The notes under the pieces are model-generated. The model was not told the origin of the DNA. It worked only from the letters and a program-made list of their open reading frames with translations, and ran no database searches. Shown here one piece after another: positions 9,090-17,795 of a DNA stretch of 64,000 nt; the stretch's first letter is position 1; the number at the start of each line of letters is the position of its first letter. The stretch comes from Cupriavidus basilensis (GTDB lineage Bacteria > Pseudomonadota > Gammaproteobacteria > Burkholderiales > Burkholderiaceae), in NCBI RefSeq assembly GCF_000832305.1, contig NZ_CP010536.1, positions 2,108,001 to 2,172,000 on the forward strand, in the 5' to 3' direction. A program made the position numbers and the translations under genes.

Positions 9090-9797
9090 ATGGAAGGCGG
9101 AGAAGCACGGAAATCTGCGATCGGGGCGCGGAGCAGAGCGCGGGAACAAGTGCTGGCGTCACCGATTCCTGAGGCGAGCAAGCGCGAACGCGTGCTCGAT
9201 GCCGCGGAACGACTCTTTGCGCAAGGCGGCTTTGACGGCGTGTCGATGCGCGATATCGCGGCAGCCGCAGAGGTTGGCCTGCCGCTGATCGTCTATCACT
9301 TCGAGACCAAGCGGAACCTGTACCGCGCGCTCTTTGAGCGGCGCAAAACGGTGTTCGAGGCACGCCTGGCGGCACTGCGCGAACCGCTGACGGACGGCAA
9401 GGATCCGGTCGAGCATATCGTCCGGGCGTTCGTCGAGCCTGTGATGCGGATCCAGAATACGGAGGGCGGTCTTGCCTATGCCAAGCTGGTCGCACGCGAG
9501 GCCTCCGACCCGAAGGAAGCCGAGCGCGGTATCGTTGCCGACTACTTCGACCCCTTTGCCATGGAATTTGTCAAGGCGATCCGTAAGGCCCTGCCGGGAA
9601 ACGGCACGAGCTATGCGCACTGGGCCTATCTGTTTGCCGTCGGGGCGCTGGTCATGAGCGTTTTCGACAGTCGCATCGAGCGAATCTCCGGAGGCAAGGT
9701 CAAGGCCGGGGACATGCGGCGCAAGTCCGAGTATCTGGTGAGCTTTATCGCCGCAGGAATTCGTGCCGGTACAGAGCCGAAGTCGTCGCAGCACTGA
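9090..9797 (+). CDS. TetR/AcrR family transcriptional regulator
   Basis: 235 residues. The N-terminal HTH domain spans about 30-75 (RVLDAAERLFAQGGFDGVS, then MRDIAAAAEVG and YHFETKRNLYRA), classical for TetR. The C-terminal ligand-binding part is helical and resembles the TetR_C domain of AcrR/CerR-type proteins. The ATG at 9090 is preceded by GGAGGC; ATGs at 9048 and 9063 lack a ribosome site. It is divergent from the MFS-cyclase-fumarylacetoacetase operon, and two palindromes lie in the shared promoter region, so it probably represses both itself and that operon until an intermediate binds. Confidence 0.85.
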   Translation: MEGGEARKSAIGARSRAREQVLASPIPEASKRERVLDAAERLFAQGGFDGVSMRDIAAAAEVGLPLIVYHFETKRNLYRALFERRKTVFEARLAALREPLTDGKDPVEHIVRAFVEPVMRIQNTEGGLAYAKLVAREASDPKEAERGIVADYFDPFAMEFVKAIRKALPGNGTSYAHWAYLFAVGALVMSVFDSRIERISGGKVKAGDMRRKSEYLVSFIAAGIRAGTEPKSSQH

Positions 9798-10222
9798 AGG
9801 TCATCCTGTGCCCGCGAGCGGGCGGCGGCGATCCGCTGGGTCCAGGCGTAGAGGGTCGCCGCGTACAGGCTGACGCTGCAAGCGCTGGAAGAGGGTAGGC
9901 CAACCGCCAGTGATCCATCGCGCTCTCCCAAGCTTGAGACGGACTGCGGAGGGTAGCGGCAATGAGAAGGGGGGGCGCAATGCCCAGAGCATTAATATGT
10001 TGCTTAGCGCACCCAAAAATGGCAGGCAACCGCAGACAGCAACCTATTGATTTGTCGTGGTATTTTCCAGAAAATCGCCCGGAAACCCGCATGAATGCCA
10101 GAGGCAGCCATCCCGGTAAATGGCACCGAAATCAAAGGGACACCTCCTAGGGCGTTGCTTGCAGAAATGAATGCATAAATATAAAATGCATGCATCGAAT
10201 GCGTTTATTGAAGGATGAAGCT
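9798..10222. other. gene-free stretch before fitAB
   Basis: About 420 bases without a convincing gene. The last part (10160-10222) is AT-richer and holds ATGCAT elements at 10171-10176 and the double element ATGCATGCAT at 10186-10195, probably the fitAB promoter/operator. I recognise nothing else. Confidence 0.4.
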
Positions 10223-10477
10223 ATGGCAATGCTGACCGTTCGTAACCTGCCCGACGACGTGCACCGTGCTCTGCGAGTGCGGGCCGCGCAACATGGTCGC
10301 AGCACCGAGGCCGAAGTCCGCGAGATTCTGGAAAGCGTAGTCAAGCCAGAAGCTCGCATTCGCATGGGCGAAGCCCTTGCGGCACTCGGCCGCAAGATCG
10401 GCCTGACCGGCGAGGATTTCGAGGTCTTCGACCGTGTGAGTAACAAGACGCCGGCCGAGCCGCTGAGATTTGAATGA
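10223..10477 (+). CDS. fitA: FitA-like ribbon-helix-helix antitoxin
   Basis: 84 residues. The N-terminus MLTVRNLPDDVHRALRVRA is the ribbon-helix-helix DNA-binding fold of the FitA/VapB group, followed by the HGRSTEAEVREIL helix and a C-terminal tail that would wrap the toxin. It neutralises the adjacent PIN toxin and represses the pair by binding the promoter. ATG at 10223 has AAGGA nine bases upstream; the in-frame ATG at 10190 lies within the AT-rich operator region and has no ribosome site. The stop overlaps the toxin start (ATGA). Confidence 0.85.
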   Translation: MAMLTVRNLPDDVHRALRVRAAQHGRSTEAEVREILESVVKPEARIRMGEALAALGRKIGLTGEDFEVFDRVSNKTPAEPLRFE

Positions 10478-10890
10478 TCGTCCTGGATACAAACGTCGTT
10501 TCCGAGGCGATGAAGCCCGAGTCGCACCCGGCGGTGCGTGCTTGGCTGGACAACCAGGCTGCTGAAACGCTGTATCTGTCGAGCGTGACAGTCGCCGAGC
10601 TGCTGTTCGGGATCGCGGCACTCCCGGCCGGCAAGCGAAAGAACATGTTGACGGAGGCCGTTGACGGCCTGTTGGCGCTTTTCCGCGATCGGGTGCTGCC
10701 CTTCGACACCGACGCAGCACGGCACTATGCCGAGCTGGCCATGCTGGCGAGGACCAGCGGGCGCGGCTTCCCGACGCCTGACGGTTACATTGCCGCGATC
10801 GCGGCTTCGCGCGGGTTCATCGTGGCGTCTCGTGACGCGGCCCCGTACACCGCGGCCGGCGTCACCGTCATCAATCCGTGGGAGGTGTAA
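10474..10890 (+). CDS. fitB: FitB-like PIN-domain toxin (ribonuclease)
   Basis: 138 residues, typical for FitB/VapC. PIN-domain acidic residues are visible: Asp5 in LDTNVVSE, Glu42 in VAELLFG, Asp103 in PTPDGYIAAIA and Asp121 near VASRD. The C-terminus INPWEV is characteristic of FitB homologues. The family acts as Mg2+-dependent endoribonucleases held inactive by the antitoxin. It overlaps the antitoxin gene by four bases, so translation is coupled. The usual DAQIAA motif is PDGYIAA here, with the acidic residue retained, so the toxin is probably active. Confidence 0.85.
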   Translation: MIVLDTNVVSEAMKPESHPAVRAWLDNQAAETLYLSSVTVAELLFGIAALPAGKRKNMLTEAVDGLLALFRDRVLPFDTDAARHYAELAMLARTSGRGFPTPDGYIAAIAASRGFIVASRDAAPYTAAGVTVINPWEV

Positions 10891-10962
10891 CCAATGCGGG
10901 GCAAGTTCCTTCCGTCGATTCCCAACCCGACCAAGGCATCGACGGCGATGCGCGCTAAGCTT

Positions 10963-11370
10963 TCAGCAAAAAGTGAATCTATAGTCTTCCCCGAATCTTA
11001 AAAGGATGACATCGACATCAGCTTCAAGGGTTTTGGTGTCGCGAGCCTTGAAGGCCAGCCACTTGTATTTCATCTTGTGCCAGCGCTTTTCGATGCGATT
11101 GAGCTCCGGGCTGTCCCGAGGACTGCAGTGCTCCGACCACGTTCAGACGCTTACCGCGCCGGGCTTCAATCATGTGTTGCTCCTCCATGGGTGTCCAAGC
11201 ACTTCGATTCGGCTGCGCTTGCGCGAAGCCAACTTCGTCTACGTAGGCGAGTTCGATTTCGCCACTCTGGGCTTGCTGGACCAACTCCCCAATTTCGGAT
11301 TGGACTTGCCGGAACGGGACGCTTGCAATTTCGTGGCCAGCCTGTCTGCCGTAACGAGCCAGGCGGCGCG
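10963..11370 (-). pseudogene. IS630-family transposase remnant
   Basis: Read on the minus strand, pieces in different frames match an IS630-type DDE transposase. Near 11180-11280 is GEIELAYVDEVGFAQAQPNR with SAWTP and RRGKRLNVVGA. The end reads PELNRIEKRWHKMKYKWLAF and finishes DYRFTFC before a stop at 10963-10965. The first contains a DDE aspartate (YVDE) and the second the final glutamate (PELNRIE). At least one frameshift separates them and the N-terminal part is missing, so it is inactive. It abuts the 3' end of the beta-propeller gene at 11374. Confidence 0.8.
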
Positions 11371-11373
11371 CCG

Positions 11374-12453
11374 TCAGGCTACGATGACCATCGATACATC
11401 CGGCTCCGCCAGCGTCTTCATGAACCGCGTGAAGCGCAGCGTGGCTAGATCCAGTATGCCCAGCGTGTCGTTGGTGAGCGAGACGTAGGCCGCCGGACGA
11501 GTCGGATGGAAGCTAACCGCGATGGGTTGCGCGGGCAGTGCAATGCGGCCGACCGGCTTCAGCGCCGTATCGAACAGCGAGATCGAGTTTTCACCGTAGT
11601 TGGAGACAAAGAGTCTCCCGTCGGGAGCCAGGTACACGCGCGTCGGATCCCTGCCCGTCGCGGCGCTGCCGGCGATTCTTCTCGTGGCAACGTCGATGGC
11701 GACCACGGTGTCGTCATTACGGTTGGTGACATACAGTGTGCGCTCGTCTTGCGACAGGCAGTTGCCCTCCGGCTTGCGGCCCGGCTTGACGACGACGGGC
11801 ACGAATGCCGGGTCGTGCGGCCTGAAGTAGGTCACCGTGTTGGATAGCAGGTTCATCGAGAACGCCTGCTGCCCGTCGCGCGTCAGCGCGATCAGGTGGC
11901 TCTTGTAGCCCCCGGTCGGTACCGCCCGGTTGGGGGTCTCGCCTCGAGTCGGGTCGTCGAAGATCAGCACGGCGCCCTGGGTCTCCGATAACGCATAAAG
12001 ACGGTCCTGGTCATCCATGGCCAAGCCATGGATGCGATAGAAGGTATCGGTGCGCAGAGTTCGCACGTGGGCCATCTGCTCCAGGTCGATCACGAAGATA
12101 CGGTTGCCGCCCTGGCCCTCGATGCTGGAGTTTTGCACGCCGTAGTGGCCGATGTACGCATAGCGCCGCCTGGAGTCCACCACGAACTCGTGCGGATACT
12201 GCGCGCCAGACGGCATCGGGATGTGCTTGATCGGATCCCCCGTCACCGCGTCGTAAATGCTGAAGGTATGGGCTGATTTCTCGATCAGCAACAGCATTTC
12301 GCGCGGGCGGATTACCGCTGGGTTGGCTGTCGCCGGTCCGGCCAGCATGCCCAGCGCCCCCAGGGCGATGCCAGCCGCACCCGTGGCGCACTGCTGCAGG
12401 AAATGGCGGCGTGCCGGACTGGTGGCCGGCCTGATGGATTGCACGGATTGCAT
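11374..12453 (-). CDS. Tat-exported YncE-like beta-propeller protein
   Basis: 359 residues. The N-terminus has a twin-arginine signal (RRHFLQQ followed by a hydrophobic stretch, cleavage near TANPA). The remainder consists of repeated blades of about 40-45 residues of the lactonase/YncE/NHL type (for example LYVTNRNDDTVVAIDV and LFVSNYGENSISLFD). Such proteins are periplasmic binding or scaffold propellers, sometimes associated with redox enzymes. It is the third gene of an operon with a 133-residue secreted protein and an SMP-30-like protein. The stop at 11374 lies right beside an IS630 remnant, so the extreme C-terminus may have been altered. Confidence 0.7.
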   Translation of the reverse strand: MQSVQSIRPATSPARRHFLQQCATGAAGIALGALGMLAGPATANPAVIRPREMLLLIEKSAHTFSIYDAVTGDPIKHIPMPSGAQYPHEFVVDSRRRYAYIGHYGVQNSSIEGQGGNRIFVIDLEQMAHVRTLRTDTFYRIHGLAMDDQDRLYALSETQGAVLIFDDPTRGETPNRAVPTGGYKSHLIALTRDGQQAFSMNLLSNTVTYFRPHDPAFVPVVVKPGRKPEGNCLSQDERTLYVTNRNDDTVVAIDVATRRIAGSAATGRDPTRVYLAPDGRLFVSNYGENSISLFDTALKPVGRIALPAQPIAVSFHPTRPAAYVSLTNDTLGILDLATLRFTRFMKTLAEPDVSMVIVA

Positions 12454-12504
12454 GGTTAGTCTCCTTCCTTGGTGCCTGCGAGTGTGGTGCCTGTGAGTGC
12501 CTGG

Positions 12505-12906
12505 TCAGCGCATACGTGCGGAAACGGCAAGAGCCGGCGGGTCGGCGAATGGTCCGAGGCGCGCACGCTGATATGCCGCTGCGTTCCGCGGAAATTGTTC
12601 GGGAATGACGAAACCGCCAGGCCTGAAGTTCTCGTTTGGATACGACCGGACGCGCCCCGGGTCGTGCTTGCGTGGCAGCTCATACACTACATACGCGGCC
12701 GGAATGGTGGCCGGATCAGGCACGGACCACGGCCGCACCGGCAACGCGGCCTGGCGTTTGAGTAGTTGGGTCGCGCGCGCGGTGTCGGCAACCTCATCCG
12801 CACGGGGCGGGGAAACATCGCCCGCCGCTGGCGCCCCTAGCAGCATCGCGCCACCGCTCAATGCCGCGGCACACCATCGGGCAGCGTAGCGTCGTGAACA
12901 CGTCAT
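12505..12906 (-). CDS. small secreted hypothetical protein
   Basis: 133 residues with an N-terminal hydrophobic signal-like region (about 8-28, AALSGGAMLLGAPAAGD). The mature part is rich in proline and arginine and has no motif I recognise. Its ATG overlaps the stop of the SMP-30-like gene by four bases (ATGA), and the propeller gene starts 51 bases after its stop, so it belongs to the same operon. Probably periplasmic; function unknown. Confidence 0.6.
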   Translation of the reverse strand: MTCSRRYAARWCAAALSGGAMLLGAPAAGDVSPPRADEVADTARATQLLKRQAALPVRPWSVPDPATIPAAYVVYELPRKHDPGRVRSYPNENFRPGGFVIPEQFPRNAAAYQRARLGPFADPPALAVSARMR

Positions 12907-13967
12907 GCGTGCCCCGCGCCCGTCGTAATCAGCGTGATGGCATACAGAGAGCTCGATGCAGCGATGTACAGTCGGTTGCGCGCCGCGCTACCCGGCGCGC
13001 TGCCGAACGTGCAGTTACCAGTCTTCTCCGGCACGGCGATATGCCCGAGTGCGGTGCCGTCCGGCGCGTGCACGTGCACGCCATCCTCCGCGGTGATATA
13101 GACCCGGCCCTGACGGTCCACGCGCAAGCCATCCGGCAAGCCGGGTGAGATAACCGTGAACACACCGCCGCTCGCGAGGCGCTTGCCCGGCCTGCCGTTT
13201 GTCGCCACGTCCAGCACGCGCACATGGTGATTGCCGTCGGGATCGTGGGAGGCCGACGTATCCGAGATGTATAGCTTCGACTCGTCCGGGGAAAATGCCA
13301 GCCCGTTGGGTTGCACGAAATCGTCGGCAACGACCTCCAGCGCGCCGGTCACTGGGTCCATGCGATAGACGTGGCGCCCCGGCTGCTCCTGGTCCGCCTT
13401 GTAGCCCTCGCGGTCACTGAGAATGCCGTAGCTCGGGTCGGTAAACCAGATAGAACCGTCCGATCTGACCACCACGTCATTGGGCGAATTGAGCCGCTTG
13501 CCCTTGTAGCGGTCGGCGAGGATGACAACCTTGCCGTCAGCCTCGGTGCGCGAGATGCAGCGACGGCCGTGCTCGCACGACACCAGCCGGCCTTGCAGGT
13601 CCAGCGTATGGCCATTGGTGAATTGTGCAGGCTGGCGAAACACCTCCATGCCGGCAGCGGACCACCGCAGCAGGCGGTTGTTGGGAATGTCACTCCACAG
13701 CACGCTCTGCAGCCGGGGCACCCACACTGGCCCCTCGCTCCAGATCGCACCGGTCGCCAGCCGCTCGAGCAGCTGGCCCGGTTGCAGGACGTCTTGGAAG
13801 CGTTCATCAAGCACAACCGGCTCCTGCAGGCGCGTGGCCGCCAGCGGGCCGGACTCCCGTGCAACGGCCTGCGCCGCCAATGCGGCACCGCCACAGCACG
13901 CCAGGAAACGCCGCCGAGAAAGCTTGCCGGATTGCGAACGGTGGGGACGAAAATGACGCAAAAACAT
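12903..13967 (-). CDS. SMP-30/gluconolactonase-like protein, Tat-exported
   Basis: 354 residues. A twin-arginine signal is visible (SRRRFLACCGGAALAAQAVA). The rest is a six-bladed SMP-30/LRE propeller: EGPVWVP near the first metal glutamate, the NSPNDVVV block with Asn and Asp ligands, FTDPSYG and LYISDTSA. Members are Ca2+/Zn2+-dependent lactonases acting on sugar lactones; this copy would work in the periplasm. First gene of the operon with the 133-residue protein and YncE-like propeller. No strong ribosome site precedes the ATG at 13967. Confidence 0.75.
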   Translation of the reverse strand: MFLRHFRPHRSQSGKLSRRRFLACCGGAALAAQAVARESGPLAATRLQEPVVLDERFQDVLQPGQLLERLATGAIWSEGPVWVPRLQSVLWSDIPNNRLLRWSAAGMEVFRQPAQFTNGHTLDLQGRLVSCEHGRRCISRTEADGKVVILADRYKGKRLNSPNDVVVRSDGSIWFTDPSYGILSDREGYKADQEQPGRHVYRMDPVTGALEVVADDFVQPNGLAFSPDESKLYISDTSASHDPDGNHHVRVLDVATNGRPGKRLASGGVFTVISPGLPDGLRVDRQGRVYITAEDGVHVHAPDGTALGHIAVPEKTGNCTFGSAPGSAARNRLYIAASSSLYAITLITTGAGHA

Positions 13968-14941
13968 GGGTTGGTCTTTTTCGCTGGATGTTGAGCAAGG
14001 ATGCCGAGCAGGCTTGGCGGCGAGCTTTTCGAACTCGTTCAGAACTTGCCGGACCCGGATCTCATCAGGCTGGGCAAGGAAAAAGGCGGCAGATTGTGGC
14101 GCCGTTCCCGGTCACTGCCGGTGCTTGCAAGGCATCGAAGCGACTGGCAAAGCGGTGTGGGACGCGCGCGCCCATGCAATGCGGGGCGCAGCCGGCATGC
14201 TTGTCTCCTGTCTGGATTCGACTTTGTTTTAGAGATTTTCTCCGTCGGTCCAATTACTGTCTATTCACCATTTTTAATGGAGTGATATCTGTAGGTTATC
14301 GCTCCCGATGAGGATTCGTAAGAGCCAGAAGATCACCCCGGGGCCGCTTCAGAAGAAGGTCACGCCCATTTTTGCGACACTGAATCCTGAAGGCGACGGT
14401 GCATGTCGAGCAGATTGATGATGAGCACGCGCACCTTGCCGATCGGCGAGATCTGCCGGGTCAGTCGGCCAGTCTGCCGGACGACCGCACACGCTTGTCA
14501 GGCGCGCGCATCGTTGCGCAATGGGCTTTGAATCACAAGGTTTTATTGGAGCATGACCGTATCAATCGACACGAAAAGAACGATCATCCCAGGCCGGGAG
14601 GATAGCTTGTCTGCCGCAGGTAAAGCTTGCACTGCACAAAACCAGTGTCAGCCAGCTGTTCCAGATCGGCCTGTATATCTTGACGTGGCGCCGGGTGACA
14701 CTGTTTCCCCATGCCGGCCTGTGGGGCAGTGGTCGCGCTGCCGATTGGCAGATCGCGGCGCGCGGGTCTCGGCCGCTGCCGATGAGCGAGTCGAAAATGC
14801 CGCAGACGATCAGGCTGGCGACCACGCGCGCGCCGCAGCGCGCCCAGCGGGAGGGGGGCATTGGCTTTGCTTTTTTACATGCGGCACCGAGGTCTATTCT
14901 AAAAGCGACTTCAGTGCACATCCTGCCTCCCGGAGGCCGCC
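13968..14941. other. long gene-free stretch
   Basis: Nearly one kilobase without a supported gene on either strand. Short open frames show no family signature. A plus-strand fragment around 14635-14720 (translating as LHKTSVSQLFQIGLYILTWR) looks protein-like but has no start or continuation. I see no repeats, RNA gene or terminator here; it is probably decayed coding DNA. Confidence 0.4.
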
Positions 14942-15076
14942 ATGAAACCACTAATTCGCCACTTTCACTCCAACCCGCGGCATCACGGGACGCGGTATTA
15001 CCTGGGGCTGGCGGCCTGCCTGCTGATACCTGGACTAGCCTACGTCTTGTGGACCCTGATGGCGGCGAGGTTCTGA
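14942..15076 (+). CDS. 44-residue single-span membrane protein
   Basis: Starts with ATG at 14942 preceded by GGAGG five bases upstream and ends with TGA at 15074-15076. The N-terminus is basic (MKPLIRHFHSNPRHHGTRYY) and is followed by one hydrophobic segment at about 21-41 (LGLAACLLIPGLAYVLWTLM). A basic N-terminus suggests N-in topology. A seven-base stem (15075-15081 with 15089-15095) begins at its stop codon. No family recognised. The good ribosome site, sensible topology and clean stop make it a credible small protein. Confidence 0.5.
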   Translation: MKPLIRHFHSNPRHHGTRYYLGLAACLLIPGLAYVLWTLMAARF

Positions 15077-15167
15077 ACTGATTTCAATTCAGTTCCGTAG
15101 AAAAGCACGTGTGCGGAAAGTTACCAAGCAGGCTCCCTGGGTGGGAAAGCCGATAACCCTGAATGGT

Positions 15168-15701
15168 CTAGAGCAGGACAAAGCCGTGCTCTGCCGTTGG
15201 CTCGGGGACATCGCTCTTTTCGCCAAGCATGTCCATGAGTTCAAGTTCGATCTTCCGGCAGATCTGGGCCACGGGCACGTCATCGGGGCTTCCTTCGAAT
15301 GGGTTCTCCGTGCTTTCGACCACCTGCTCCAACGCGAGGTACACCCACAAGATCATCGCGCTGAATGGAATGACCGGCCTGATCATGTTGCCATGCATGA
15401 CGCCAGAAACGCTGGCAATGCGCTTTTTGAACTCCGTAAGAATGCCAACAGGCAGCAGCGGAAAAAAGGCGCGGACAAAGCGCATATTGATGACCTCATA
15501 TTGCCTGGGATATTCACCGTAGCGCTGGAACACGTCGGTGCGATAGGTCGTGCAATAGGTCGTGCAATAGAACGTGCGACAACTTATTTCTTCAACGAAT
15601 TTCAGACTCAGGACATTCTGTCTGGTTGCTGGTGGCATTCTGCGCGGGCAGGGCGGAGAAAGCGCCGCCGGTGACCGGCGCGGGCAGCGTGTTGCGGGCA
15701 T
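15168..15701 (-). pseudogene. bestrophin-like membrane protein, C-terminal part
   Basis: The C-terminal half contains ENPFEGSPDDVPVAQICRKI followed by ELELMDMLGE, which matches the conserved tail of bestrophin-type (RFP-TM, UPF0187) anion-channel proteins (family form ENPF...DVP...I.R.IEIDLRQMLGE). Two hydrophobic segments precede it (FFPLLPVGILTEF; MILWVYLALEQVV). Full-length family members are about 280-300 residues; only about 130 match here and the N-terminal part looks unrelated. A 12-base unit GGTCGTGCAATA is repeated in tandem at about 15546-15569 (giving YCTTYCTTY), just where homology seems to fade. I therefore call it a truncated gene; a short genuine homologue is possible. Confidence 0.45.
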
Positions 15702-15847
15702 TGGCCAGGTATGCCCCCGGTCGCGTCAGGACCGGAGGATCGTCTCTCTCAGGAAACCGGGGACGCGGCAAGAACGCCGCGATGCAGTCATTCTTCTGCG
15801 CACAGGAAAGCAAGCCGGCGCTGCCGGTGCCTGCGTGAACGACCTGG

Positions 15848-16252
15848 CTACTTCACCGGGGTCAGGATTGGCGCGCGCTTGTTTTTTATCAGGAACACGA
15901 CAAACCTGGCCGGTCGCGTCGCGCTGGCGTTGCGCCCAACGGTATGGATGTCGTCGGGGCCTTCGTGGAACGTATCTCCGGCCTTGAGTGTCACCTCCCT
16001 GCCGCCCTTGACGCCCATGATAATGCTTCCCTCGAGTACATAGACGAAGGCGTGCGCGTCATGGCGATGCACGGGGTCTGCCGAGCCAGGCGGATAGTCC
16101 ACCACAATCATCTGGACTTCCTTGCCCGGGTACTCGGGCAACGGTTCCGAGGTCAGCGGCGTGACGCTCGCTTGCGGCGCGGCCACCGCCGGATGCATAA
16201 CCAGCAAGGAAGACAACACCAGGGGTGCCGCAAATGAAGCGATCGTTTTCAT
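15848..16252 (-). CDS. secreted cupin-domain protein
   Basis: 134 residues with a signal peptide (about 1-25, cleavage after AVAA) and a single cupin barrel. The metal motif is HRHDAHAFVYVLEG with His62, His64 and Glu74, then GDTFHEGP with a further His. It probably binds a divalent metal in the periplasm; an enzymatic role is unknown. It begins four bases after the stop of the AhpD-like gene and ends an operon NAD(P)-binding protein - AhpD-like - cupin, divergent from the MocR regulator. Confidence 0.75.
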   Translation of the reverse strand: MKTIASFAAPLVLSSLLVMHPAVAAPQASVTPLTSEPLPEYPGKEVQMIVVDYPPGSADPVHRHDAHAFVYVLEGSIIMGVKGGREVTLKAGDTFHEGPDDIHTVGRNASATRPARFVVFLIKNKRAPILTPVK

Positions 16253-16256
16253 GGCG

Positions 16257-16736
16257 TCACTCCAGATTGGCCTTGTCGAGCCCGAACGCTTTGTCAGACG
16301 AGCCGGGCACCATACGGAAAGCCACGTTCAGCCGGTTCCAGCTGTTGATCGCACCCACGAGGAATGTGAGATCCGACAGTTCCGTCTCGGAAAACAGCGT
16401 ACGTACGCTGTCATAGATATCGTCGGACACGCCCTGGGCAGGAATGTTGGTTAGCACCTCGGTCCATGCCAGCGCGGCGCGTTCGCGCGGTGAGAACAGG
16501 GTCGACTCGCGCCAGATCGCCACATGATGCAGGCGCAGTTCGCGCTCGCCATGGATCTTCGCCATCTTGACGTGCATGTCGACGCAGAACGCACAGCCAT
16601 TGAGCTGCGACGTGCGTAGCTCGACGAGCTCGCGGATGTGCGCCTCGATCGTCGTTTTCTGGAACAGCGCGCTGAGCTCCATGAGCTTCTTGGATAATTC
16701 CGGGGATTGCTGAAAGTAGTTAACGCGTTGCGTCAT
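16257..16736 (-). CDS. carboxymuconolactone decarboxylase/AhpD-family protein
   Basis: 159 residues of the AhpD/CMD fold. The thiol motif NGCAFCVDMH (Cys48, Cys51, His55) is the active site of the alkylhydroperoxidase D group, which reduces peroxides using a CxxC couple. Probably cytoplasmic. Middle gene of the three-gene operon opposite the MocR regulator; a role in oxidative or electrophile stress is the simplest reading. Confidence 0.85.
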   Translation of the reverse strand: MTQRVNYFQQSPELSKKLMELSALFQKTTIEAHIRELVELRTSQLNGCAFCVDMHVKMAKIHGERELRLHHVAIWRESTLFSPRERAALAWTEVLTNIPAQGVSDDIYDSVRTLFSETELSDLTFLVGAINSWNRLNVAFRMVPGSSDKAFGLDKANLE

Positions 16737-16929
16737 GATGCTCTCCTGGGGAGATGGTCAAGGTTGTGTTGGGCGGCACATCGAGGCGGATCTCGCTGAA
16801 GCTCGCCGGCATGGTTTTAAGCGGTTGGCCCGAACAGGTCTCGTCAGGCAAGTTGTGCCCGGCAACGGCGTGACGCTCGGATCCAAGCGTTGCGCGGCAG
16901 GATGGACTTCGCAGGTTGGCAACCTGTGA

Positions 16930-17682
16930 TCAACCGCCTTTAGTCTGCGCGAGCCACTGGTCAAGATTGACCCGGCCGATCCGCGCGTCGCCAAGCGGCA
17001 CGAGCGACAACTCCTCGACCTGGCCGCCGTAGTAGCGCGCATTGCGATCGGTCACGACCGGGCGTGCGTCGCCGACCGATTTCAGATAGCGCGTGATGAT
17101 TTCCGCGAAGGGCTCGCGGTCCGGGCCGGCGATTTCAATCGTATCGTTCAGCGGCGCCGCGAGCACGACCTGCGCGAGGATCGCCGCGATGTCGTCCGCG
17201 GCGATCGGCTGGAACAGGCCGTCGCCCACCCGCACCATGCCGCCTTCCGTGCTGAAATCAGCGATGCCGCCGATGAACTCCATGAACTGCGTCGCGCGCA
17301 CGATCGTGTATGGCACACCTGCCGCTTCGATCACTTCCTCCTGCGCGACCTTGGCAGCGAAGTATGCGTTCTGCGGCATGCGGTCGGCGCCGACGATCGA
17401 CAGCGCAACGTGATGACGCACGCCTGCTGCCACTTCGGTCTTACCAAGATTGCGCGCCGAAGTGCGGAAAAAATCGAGTACCGCCTGCGGCTCCCATGAG
17501 GGTGCGTTCGTCACATCCACCACGACGTCCGCGTCCACGAGCGCGTTGCTCAGGCCGTCGCCTGTCATGGTGTTGACGCCGCTACGCGGCGATGCGGCGA
17601 GCGCCGCATGGCCTGCCTCGTTGAGCAGCGTGACGAGACGCGAGCCGATCAGGCCGGAACCTCCGACTACGATGATCTTCAT
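16930..17682 (-). CDS. NAD(P)H-binding protein, NmrA/atypical SDR type
   Basis: 250 residues. The N-terminal Rossmann motif GGSGLIG is at 7-13. Later blocks (VALSIVGADRMP, YFAAKVAQEE, YTIVRATQF) are typical of the NmrA/NAD(P)H-quinone-reductase-like atypical SDR group, which lacks the full YxxxK catalytic pair and often acts as a redox sensor or reductase. It starts the minus-strand operon with AhpD-like and cupin genes and faces the MocR regulator across 113 bases. Confidence 0.8.
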   Translation of the reverse strand: MKIIVVGGSGLIGSRLVTLLNEAGHAALAASPRSGVNTMTGDGLSNALVDADVVVDVTNAPSWEPQAVLDFFRTSARNLGKTEVAAGVRHHVALSIVGADRMPQNAYFAAKVAQEEVIEAAGVPYTIVRATQFMEFIGGIADFSTEGGMVRVGDGLFQPIAADDIAAILAQVVLAAPLNDTIEIAGPDREPFAEIITRYLKSVGDARPVVTDRNARYYGGQVEELSLVPLGDARIGRVNLDQWLAQTKGG

Positions 17683-17795
17683 GGCAAATTCTCCAGATGA
17701 GGGTCAATGACCGCGCTGGGCGCGGTGAACGGGGCATTGCTTGAGGCCAGTATGGGACAATCATGACCCACTGATAAGGGCCAAGAATTGTCGAT

